From: Knoxdaviesia capensis
Taxonomy: Eukaryota; Ascomycota; Sordariomycetes; Microascales; Gondwanamycetaceae
Length of the DNA: 64,000 nt
Direction: 5' to 3'
Assembly: GCA_001510575.1 (NCBI GenBank)
Contig: LNGK01000008.1
Coordinates: 2,627,044 to 2,691,043, forward strand
Part shown: piece by piece, positions 1-9,530 of the stretch
How the letters are laid out: each line of letters starts with the position of its first letter
Position numbering within the stretch: position 1 is the stretch's first letter
Program-made: the position numbers and the translations under genes
The notes under the pieces: generated by a model
Told to the model about the DNA's origin: nothing
What the model saw: only the letters and a program-made list of their open reading frames with translations
Database searches by the model: none

Positions 1-1889
1 TAAAATATCTTCTAACTAACTATATTAAGATAAAAACCCTTAATAAGAGTAACCCTATTTAAATATAGGTTAGCTACCTTACTAAAGGGAAGCTTAAAAT
101 AACTAGCGAGTACGCGCTTACTTTAGGCCGCGATTAGAAAAGAGCTAGGATTAGCGTAGATAGCCTTACCTAGCTTTACGTAGATAACTTTAATTAAGAG
201 ATTAACGTCGTTAATAACGTATAACGTAGAACTATTATTAAGGATAGTAGAGTTCTAGAAACGCGAATTACTATTTATATAAGTAGTAGATAAAACTATA
301 GCTTACTTAGGCGCGGGCTAAAAGATAACGGCTCCTACTTAATACTTATCGTTAAATATAGTATTAGAAGAGGGAACGGGTAGGGTAGGCGTTATACTTA
401 TTAAAGAAGAAGAAGTAGAAGTAGAAGCCTTCTATAAGGTCGAGCGGTTACCGCGACCTTAGGAATTACCTCTCTTAGAATTACTTTACTACTTAGAGGG
501 CTTAGACGAGTACTTAATAGGGATAAGGCGTTCTAGTTAGCGACTTATAGCGCGGAATATATCTAGGCTTTCTTACTACTTAAAAGTAAAACGGACTATA
601 GAAGTAAGCTTATATAAAAGAGTCTTTACTACGATATATTCGCCTATTATATAATAGAATACGAAGTAGTATCGAAAATTAAAGAAATAAGTCGCTCCTA
701 GGACGTAGAAGTACTTAATTAACGTAGAAGAAGTAGCTAGGAATAGTTACTAATTACCTACCTAACTAGTAGTAGCTATAGTAATATTAGAGCTCGTACG
801 AGTATCTATAAGACGTACGATAAGCGTATAAGAGATATCGTTAAGGCTAAAATTAGGTTTAATTTAGTAGATAAGAAATTTATTAGATAAATATTTACTA
901 AATTCTAGGTTTATACTATTATTAAGAATATTAATTAAGTCTTATAGTATAACCTAGCTATCTTAAATAAGCTAAAGATATAGCGTACGAAGACGCGCTT
1001 AGACCGCTCGCTAGGACTTAACTTAATAGACTAAGTTACTAATAGTTTTAGCTATAGTAAGGACCGTACGATAAGTATTAAAAATACTTAATATATCCTT
1101 AATTACGTTTTAATTATATACTTCGTAAAAGTACGAGAGTATATATCGCGGGATATAGTTACTTATACCTTAGGGATAGGAATTAAACGCCTTAGCGTAC
1201 GTAAGGTCCGTTAACGAAACGCGTATTATATCTAAGAGTATAGTATACGTTAGACTAGGGCTTACCTAGGAAGACGCGAGCCTAACGTTAGACTCGAGAC
1301 CTTTATAGACGACCTTATAAATAAATTCGTAATATATTAGCTTAGACGCGTACTCTACTTTAACGTATAAATAATCGGTAATAGCCTAGTTATATACTTC
1401 CTTACGCGTTTAAGTAATAAGAGGGTTAATAGCTAGCGTATATACGTTTAGGTCCCTATCGGGGTTAACGTATTACTAAACGCTATACTAAGCTAACTAA
1501 GCTTCTATAGTATCGATCTATAGGAACTACTTATTAGAAGATAAGAGCTTCGGAAGCGTAGAGGATATAGTAGGCGTAGCCTATAGAGCGTTAGGGACGT
1601 AGGAGGATATTACGTATAGATAAGGTAATTATTTAAGAATAAGATAACTAGATAAAATAACTTAAAAGTTAGATATTTAAGTAAAAAAAATTAATAACTT
1701 ATCGTTAATAAGAAGTTTCTAGATACTAATATAAATCTTAAAAGAGTAAAGTATTTAAATAAGAGAAAATCTATTTAGGCTTATAACTATAGTATCTAAT
1801 TATATATTAATTCTTCTATATATCTAACTAGCGGTATATAGCTAGGCGGAGTCCTAGATAAATACCGTAGGCTTATTACCTAATCTAAG
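1..1889. repeat. RIP-saturated AT-rich repeat relic
   Basis: Reading every line of this stretch I find no CA and no TG dinucleotide on the given strand, so none on the other strand either; the first is the CA at 1890-1891. TA is very common, while CG, CC and CT are still present. Fungal repeat-induced point mutation changes CpA to TpA on both strands of duplicated DNA, and complete loss of CpA/TpG with CpG kept fits that and not CpG-methylation decay. No ATG, GTG, TTG or CTG codon can exist here, which explains the lack of open frames. The source element (retroelement or other repeat) cannot be recognised after this much change. The left end lies outside the window. Confidence 0.9.
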
Positions 1890-3540
1890 CATGATATAGC
1901 ACGTGATAGTGCTTATATGAGAGTGCTATATACTGCCGCAGGTATAGCATCACTTTATAGCCCTTATAACCTATATTTCTCCTAGGTGCTTATAGTTCAT
2001 ATTCATAAAAAATATGCCTCTTAATAACTATAGTGAGGCACTAATATTATATCTATTTTACTACAAGTACGAGTATATAGAGCATATAAAAATCATTTTA
2101 TCTAGGCTCTGACTTTCTTATAATGATATATACCCTCAACCCTTGAATCTTGCCATGTTCTTAATTTGCAAGAGGCATGGTGGCACATCGGTGGTGGATT
2201 GGTGAAGAAATTCGACATCAGCAAGTCTGAAACACCCAACCAGCTCAACGAATGGAACTAGTGAGAGGGAGACAGGATCCAGAAGCCCAGGTCTCGAATA
2301 TCATCGTTTGACAGCTAGGATAATAACCTTCGCCCGTCTGATAGCTGAAGCGCCTTTTGGTGTGGCTCTCAGTCGATCGAGAATGTCCAGTGCCATTTAC
2401 GAAGGCGAGAATAGCCGGGTGAATGGTGATTTGACGGCATTTTGATGCTAAGGCGACGGAGAATCCCAGAGACCCTAGATAAGAAGTCAGTTCAAACATG
2501 TGGGGTTCAGCGCAATTCAAGTAAGAGGAATGACTCCCTCCAGCACCAGTAAGTTGGATAGATAATACACCGGGTTTAACTGTGGCCTCCGGGTTAGAAT
2601 CTCGAGAGCTCGGAGAGCCTGTACAGATGTCTCGATTCCATTCTCAAGTTTCTGGTTTCCATCTCTGGAGACTATGGGACCTAGAGATTATACTGAGGCG
2701 ATAAGAATAGAGTAAGCCCTGATTATTGGAATTCATATGAGCAGCACTGGTCAAGGTCTTCGAGCTATCTCCTTACCGACGAAGGCATCCCAACCTAAGA
2801 AGGCCTGATCATTCCAAACCAGAAACAGTTTGTTGATGATGTTGTTGATCATCTACGCCGTTCTGACTGCCCGTTGGATGTGCCTTGCTGAGAAGGAAGA
2901 AGTCGGAATGCCATCAACGAGCTGCCTTCTGTACATGCATGGTACCCAAGTAACTTCAACCTGTCCAGTGGCAGGTAGAAACGACAGGGACATGGGCAGG
3001 CGCCACCAACCCCTGGTCGTTGTCACGACTTCCTGGCCTTGAAATGCATGGTGGACATTCCCGCACGTTATCAAATCACATTGTGAAAGAAGTCGAAGGA
3101 CTGCTCCTACCAGCTGAACAGTTTCTAGCCCCGTGATTCGTGCCACAGTCTAGTAGAGTTGAGATTCGGGTGACAAGAGCCCACCGTGGTTGAGAGAGAG
3201 CAGGAGCAGAGGGGAGATAGCCGCGGGTTGCGTGTCCCCCACGTCCAAACTGAGCCTTACCGGCGGCATATCAGAAGAGTGGAGTCAATCAGGCAGCATT
3301 TACAACACCCCTGACGGCCCGGGGACGGCCCGATGGTATCCACCCTATCCGGCATCCACCTAGCATCAGCACGGATACGGGACGGGCCCCAATTGTCAAT
3401 TGGCCACTTGTCTGGCTCTGTATCCAGGTAGTCTAGCAATCACACGTTGAACAGTCGATGAGATGGCGTATCAAGATGTGAGTCTGGGCTCGGGCATCCG
3501 CAAGTCTCTCCTGGTCTGTATCTGAGACTTGGTCCCTCAA
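1890..3540. other. Gene-free flank of the RIP tract
   Basis: CA and TG reappear abruptly at 1890. Bases 1890-2110 are still AT-rich and hold two small inverted repeats: TATAGCAC at 1895-1902 with GTGCTATA at 1923-1930, and TGCCTC at 2015-2020 with GAGGCA at 2035-2040. From about 2120 base composition is ordinary. Short open frames on both strands (for example minus 2853-3146) show no family resemblance or intron structure that I could support. I see no gene. Confidence 0.6.
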
Positions 3541-3549
3541 CCGAGCACA

Positions 3550-3796
3550 CATTCGTGCACGCGAGTGGGCGTAACCCCTTTTTGCAGTCGTGGAGACACG
3601 GGCGCATCTGTGTTTGACGAAGACGGTGTCATTCTTGGATGTTGTGTTTATAGGGCGTACACTTATGCAAGGCAACGGCGGACTTGTCTTTGTTACAACC
3701 ATTCGAGATATCTTTAAGGATATCATCCGTAAGGCAAATAGTGTAATCAGAGACATCAGGCTCGCAGTCCAGCCATACGAAGATCTTCGGAAGTAA
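3550..3796 (+). pseudogene. Decayed S1-like serine protease domain, C-terminal fragment (copy 1)
   Basis: One frame reads RGDTGASVFDEDGVILG (about 3589-3639), closely resembling the catalytic-serine segment of fungal proteins with a trypsin-like fold, whose consensus is GDSG followed by a FDEDG-type strand. The continuation, reading GGLVFVTTIRDIFKDI, follows immediately but one frame over, so a frameshift lies near 3638-3650. The residue at the catalytic serine position (3598-3600) is threonine. The frame ends with the stop at 3794-3796. The N-terminal two thirds of the domain were not found upstream. A related but separate relic begins about 250 bases downstream. Family assignment is from motif resemblance only. 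Confidence 0.6.
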
Positions 3797-4048
3797 GAGA
3801 GAAAGTAGATTATTAGAGACTTAATACGGCCACAGGTCATTATTCTTTTTTATATATGATTCATCCTGATTTTCTCTCGATTCTCTATGTCACAGAATGA
3901 ATAATGGGACTGGTAAAGATGAAAACTTCCATATAGGTAGTTGATGCATATCCCTATTTTTCTATTTTGTTTTCGTCTTCTCTTTATGGTCAACAACTCA
4001 CTCCCAGCTTCTTAGATTTAATAAATAAATAAAAATTCCCCTCCCCAC

Positions 4049-5788
4049 CGGTTCTCGAAATCTACTGCGGCAGTCTCTCAATTGGTTCTCGCCATTCCTC
4101 AAGGCGGCGGTTCCCAGTTAGACATCGACCTCCCCGAGAAAGAACAGGCGTTCTATTCTTTTCCGAACGATGTTTGGTGTCTCTCGCGATCGATCCATTC
4201 TTTTCCGGCATGCCCCGTCGTCATCCCGGGTATTCCGAATCGGGGCTTCCTGGCCATGAACTTGTTGCCCATCGGCAGACATCCCATCGTGGCTATATTC
4301 GACCGCAAACTCCGTGCTAATATCAAAAGAATCCTGACCGCTTCTGGACCTGGCTGGCAGAGTTTTGGTGGTTATCGCCTAGGGTAGAGCAATGATATCG
4401 CCTTATGCCACCCTACGCTGCTGATTCGGTTGAAAAAGATCGATATGCAGAAGTCCCAGCCTCTTGCCGATACAGCCATCGACCAGATCTGCAACTTTTT
4501 CAAGAGGTACAGATTTTGTTGCTCATATGAGAGTAGTTCAAACTAATTACTTCTCAACACTATGAGTCTAGCCACCGTCTCGATTATATACATGTGCAGA
4601 TAGCATGCCCGGCTCAGGATTCCATACCATATTCGCAGGACTCGACAGCTGAACTGCACGCGAGATCTTTCCGAGATCCTCCCGCCATTGGTGAAGGAAT
4701 TGGTCCAACACACCTGAAACCGTAGGCAGTCTATCTGCCTACGTCGAAGCCGTGTCTCCCAATAGCAGTCAGGTCTTCGGGTTGACCCGAAACCATGCCG
4801 CCCACGGTGCCACACTCCACCCAGCCACAGCACCTGAACAACTCTTACGCCCCAGTCGCCCAGACATCGCACGACACGTGGAGAGGTTGAAGCGGCAGCT
4901 GCAGCGTTCGGTACATCGCCTGGCTCGGATCTTAATAGACAGCAAAGCTATAGAGAAGGGACTCTGCCGACCTTTGAGCTGCGAGGACCGCAGTTCGCTG
5001 TTCTGGCTTCCCGAGCTCATTCCGAGCTTAAACGATAAGCTCCAGCATGCTGAGATCAAGCTTCAGCGCGGTCATTCCTTTGGAACTCCAGCTATTCGGT
5101 CCGGGATACAATGTCCACACCCCCCGAGGTCAGAGCATCAGCCATGGGCATTGGTGGCGTTGGATTGGAGCAGCTTTCCTCGGTCAGATGAGATTCCAAT
5201 AGTCTGTTCCTCAGTTTTCGTTGCTACGACTCTGTTGTTACTAACCTAGGTGTCTTATATTTATTTGTATAGGCCCTCCCTCGCGCTGTTTATACCGAAT
5301 TAGACTCAGTTTCGATGCGGTCAAAACTTCCGTCCCTGCAAGAGGGCATCCGCCCCGATGTCCACTCGACTACATCTCTGCAAACTCTGCTGGAGGCTGA
5401 TGGCAAAACCCCAGTATATGTTCATGGCTGCTCGAGCTTCGCAAGTATCGGGGTAGCGAATCAGCTTCCGGATAGCTTCAGGACAGAGTCTATCCGACCC
5501 GGAGAGACCAGCGTTGTTGTCCTTTCTCGCGAGTTAGCTGTTCCGGACTGGGCTCGAGCGGGGCCGGCGAATAGAACGTTTTCTCTTCGTGGTGATTCAG
5601 GGGGCCCCGTACTAGATCGGACCGCAAAGCTGGTTGGCTTTGTGGTAGGTTGCAATAACCATGGCTATTACCGCTTTACTGTTGACTGGGTGATGCCGGC
5701 GGAAGAGGGTTTTACTGAGATTAGCGAGTGGTTGACTGAGCTGAAGGTCTTGGGGGAAGGAGATGTCCGGATTCAACTAAAGATATAA
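4049..5788 (+). pseudogene. Decayed S1-like serine protease family gene (copy 2)
   Basis: Coherent protein-like segments line up along the plus strand. A first block (4049-4500) is interrupted by an in-frame TAG at 4385-4387, after which the same frame carries on sensibly. A second block (about 4600-5249) has in-frame TGA codons at 4650-4652 and 4692-4694, then GSLSAYVEAVSPNSSQVFGL and a TRNHAAHG segment with a plausible catalytic histidine at 4794-4796, and WALVALDWSSFPRSDEIP with a plausible aspartate at 5163-5165. A third block (5315-5788) holds FSLRGDSGGPVLD, the catalytic-serine motif (Ser at 5597-5599). No ATG opens the first block. Histidine, aspartate and serine in the right order make the trypsin-fold assignment reasonable. 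Several stops argue for a broken gene, though a few could sit in introns. Confidence 0.65.
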
Positions 5789-6217
5789 CTGCATACCTAG
5801 GAGAATTAAACAATTCTTCTTGTGATACCCCATATCAATATCTTCAGACCTCAAACCTCATATTTGTCAGTCAAGACAGAAACAAGAGAGAGGATTGGAA
5901 CCCCTCGATGACAACCCATCATAGAACCTCCTTCTCGCGTGTCTAAGCTCCAGACTCAATGGCCAGCCTCCAGTGGCGTTGATAGCCCGTCAAATAATAG
6001 TGAGCAATGTGATCGATCTGAGCTGGCCCTTGAGAAAGAGGGCAGCATTCCTATCGATCCTTCATTCAATGGAATTCTGATCAAAAAAACACCGACTATT
6101 TCGAAAGATGCCTCGGCCCTGTCCTGGGAGGGCTGAGACCGGAGGTACCGCCAGAAACGGAGGATATCCGGCCCCGGAAATGCCAAGAAACTCCGGCAGC
6201 GACGGACGGGGGTCTAA
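5789..6217. other. No gene seen
   Basis: Short open frames only, for example 65 codons at 5939-6136 on the plus strand, with no recognisable motif. No tRNA or repeat was seen. Confidence 0.5.
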
Positions 6218-6500
6218 AGTGTGAGTACGGATAGAGGCTCATTAGGGTTAGGGTGTGTCACACTAGCATCGGATTTGTCGACGACATCTGTCGTCGCCAC
6301 GATCTCGAGTTCGGCTGTCATTCTGAATTTAGTGAACTCCTCGTACAGACGTATAGCTTCTTCTCTCCGGATATAAACCGTTAGCTAAGCCACGGGCCGA
6401 GAAAGAGCTTGGACAACGACACTACTACGACATTCGCAAATTGCACACGGGAACAGATACTCTCAAACAGCGCATCCTGGTTCGGACACCGGTAATGATG
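6218..6500 (-). pseudogene. Minus-strand coding relic, family unknown
   Basis: Read on the minus strand, two adjoining stretches look like protein code but in different frames. Upstream is NQDALFESICSRVQFANVVV and onward to about 6385. Downstream is LTVYIRREEAIRLYEEFTKF and on to a stop near 6218. The junction around 6384 needs a one-base shift, or a splice at a TTAG. Both pieces are below the usual ORF length cut-off. I do not recognise the family. The second piece contains the TTAGGG pair at 6242-6253 within its codons. Confidence 0.3.
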
Positions 6501-9207
6501 GCGTCATGATTCTCCGTCCCGAATATTCTGCCAATTGTTAGTTGCCTGTTCCCTGGAGAGCATCTCCACCTCCAGTTCAACACCACCTGTTTGCAGCTAC
6601 ATGGGAGAAAAGAATTGCACTCTCTCGGGGCTGGTGCAGTTTCGCGGGACCAGTTTCCCTCCGATGGTTTTCATAGAAAATCTTGAGCGTCCTGTATTCA
6701 CCACATAGAGCAGCCAAGCTTGGTAGTTATTGCTTTTCCTCGCTGGGGCTGAAAAGAAACTCTGCGCAAAGAACTCCCCGAATCTTATCAATCGCTTCGG
6801 AAGCGAGCAACCAAAAGGAGCATATGAAGGCGGCTATCCCCCCCAGGAAAAATATATATGCCCGCCTCCACACCACCTGCTTGAGAATGTTACCTGATGC
6901 GTTGGGACGGGCTATATTGGATGGATGGTGCATGATACTTTTCCGCAAAAGTCCTCACCGCTCGGGCGAAACACCAGAAAAAAGAAAAGGGTGCGTCCGC
7001 TGAGGTTCCCATAACTGGATAAAAACCCTGTTGTCAGGTGGGTGCTCGCCCCCGAAAGATGCGATACAACGGCACGGAAAGTCGAGACTGTTCCGAGTTC
7101 CCGTTCCGGGTGTTGTACCAGTGCAGAGGAATCGATTGAGCATAGAAGGACGACAGGCGGCCATCATGAGGAGGGGAATTACACACGGCACAAGTCCAAA
7201 CCGGATACCTTAGGCCGCTCAACTGGACAAGCCTTTTGCAGGCTACTTGATACCGTAGAAGAGCGGCTGGAGGAGAGAATGGATCCGAGCGGCTGGAGTG
7301 CATAGCAGCCTCTCAGCCTTTCACTTTTCAGCAGCCCTGGCCGGGCTCCATTTCAGTGCAGAGCTTATAGGCCATCAAGCGTTTTTCCTCTCTAATTCGT
7401 CGACAGTGATGAGATCCCAGGAAAAAAAGTCTTCGACTTGGCTCCAGGGGGAGTGGACGTGCCAACATGCCAATATATTCTAGCCCTGCTACGCTGGACA
7501 GTTGGCGAACCAAGCTAGATACGGAAGTGTCCGGATGGGAGTCTGTACGGCGCTAGAGTTCTCTCGCTGGACTAGGCGGCTGTCACGTCTTTGAAGTCTC
7601 CGCAGGATGAGGTGAAAAGGCGGAATGCCTTGTCGCCCAAGGTGGTGAGGGGCGGGAGCCAAGCCCGATCAGGGAAACCTGCGAAGTATTGAACAAGTTA
7701 ATTCGCTGAACAAGAGAAAAAGAAATCAAGCGATCGGCGGTCTTGGCTTGTACGCCGCCCTTAGCGAGCGACTTTGACGATTTTGTGTGTGATTCCATCA
7801 TGAAAAATCCATCACTTGACTTTTGTCTCCGTCTCTTTGTAGCTGCCCTCCGGCTGTCGGTCGGGGCGATATATGATAGGGATTTCCGGATGCAGATAAA
7901 ACAGAACAAACCAAGGACAACAACACATGATAGAATCGCCTCATGAGGAGTTCTTCACGTAATCTTTGCAGCCCGATACCGCACATTCCGACGAGGCCGA
8001 ACAAACGGGGCCCCCTGTAAAAAAGAGCCACGCTCGTGCCCTCATCACGACCGGTGAACGCCCGCATTGCTACGCTGCTTCTCTGCTTTTTCATGAGTTT
8101 CCTCATCCTTATCAAGCTCCCCACCGCGGATGGAGAATTTGCCGCAGAAGTGTCTGTCGGGGCAGGCAAAATAGATGGGGCAGGCAGATGGAATACTGGC
8201 ATTTCCGCATCCCCGGTAGTTCCTGGTGAAGAATCCCGGGGAGACAACGGTTCATGATGGGAAGAAAGGAAAGCCATATCCTCGTGATTCTTCGTTTCTA
8301 AGACCCCCGCAAAGTACCGACAGGTGGATTTGCTCCTGACAGGGAGGTAGTGAAGAGGAATCGCGGACTTCCTGATATCAGACAGGATCGGATCGGGTCG
8401 GACAGTACCCGTGGGGCAAATCCAATGAACTTCCTGTGGGGGACAGGAAATATGCGTCGGATGCCATACCAGGCTCAGATGCGGATATAATTCAAAGCAC
8501 TTGAGATCGTATAGCTAGCCCTCAAGGTTGGCTTTTTTTGTAAGCAGTATATATGAATGATGCATGCCAGAGCCCGAGAATTCGCCCTCTCCACTCGTAT
8601 TGGAGTCGTCATGGTCTTAAAGCTCCCCCACGAAGCAAATACGATGCCTACGCAGCGGACACATCTTTTTCCGGGCTTCCATGGAAATAGCATAGGCACA
8701 GCGGTTCGTTTGCTGCCTGTGTTTGGTTGGGATGAAACATCTGATGATCGCCTCCAAGCGAATACTACCAACTCCCGCTAGAATCTTTGCAAGGATGAAA
8801 CCTCCGTGTAGACCGGCAACCACACTATCATCAACTCGACGAAAGACCGTCGGATCGGAGAAGTTCTGGAACACGACCGCCGTGGCTTCTCTGGCCGCCG
8901 GGTTGCCCGCGCACAGAACCGATCCAGTATCCGCGGGTGTCGCAGACACTCGCGCCTAAAGCGCGCCAAAGTTGGGACGGTCGACCTATCCCTAAAAAGT
9001 CTCGCTATCTTACCGAGAGGAAGATTGAATGAATCCATTGTGGTAGTGTTACCTAGGGCAAGAGGTAGTTTCGGGGTGTAGCGACCGGCCATATGATAAT
9101 TTGCGGCAGGCATGCTCCGCCCAGCTTGATAGCACCGATGCTCGCTGCCTTAGTGATGACATGCCCATTTACACCTGTGAGATGGACAAACCTGTGTGTG
9201 ACCGTGG
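6501..9207. other. No intact gene seen
   Basis: Many overlapping short open frames on both strands, none with a family motif. A minus-strand frame at 8617-8949 has a membrane-like segment (VVAGLHGGFILAKILAGVGS) that could be the end of a decayed transporter, but nothing around it supports a gene. Composition is ordinary and there is no RIP signature. Confidence 0.4.
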
Positions 9208-9530
9208 TCATGACAGCCGAGCCTGCGGGAAGTCGTAGATGTTAGCCGAGAGCGCACGGCCCCGGAAAATAGAGGCGTTTAGGCCCGCCAAATATCGCTG
9301 GGCTTTTTCGAGCTGCTCCTCCAAATCGTTAAAGCTACTAGGTGGCCGATGAGAAGAAGCTGGAGCTGAATTTCGAGATCGCCAGCATGTGTGTAGGCCG
9401 GAGCGTCTTCATTCTGTACAGTAGTTAGCCAAGCCCCACACCCAGCTGCCGCCCCTCCTCCGCCTTATGATTTGCACCGTCCGGGCTGCAGCTAATCTGG
9501 ACTGGTATGTGCGGATCAGCTCGAGATTAT
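9208..9530 (-). pseudogene. Minus-strand coding relic with an intron
   Basis: On the minus strand DDNLELIRTYQSRLAAAR runs into a well-formed fungal intron (9414-9477: GT donor, GCTAAC branch site at 9424-9429, CAG acceptor). It continues as NEDAPAYTHAGDLEIQLQLL, then must shift one base to continue as FNDLEEQLEKAQRYLAGLNA until a stop at 9208-9210. The intron and the Leu/Glu-rich continuous blocks suggest a real former exon pair; the frameshift suggests decay. The family is not recognised. Confidence 0.35.

Noticed and set aside
8036..8257. Possible small secreted protein (hydrophobic stretch LLLCFFMSFLILIKL)
   Set aside because: The frame opens with GTG and lacks an in-frame ATG before the hydrophobic part. 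No mature-domain features.
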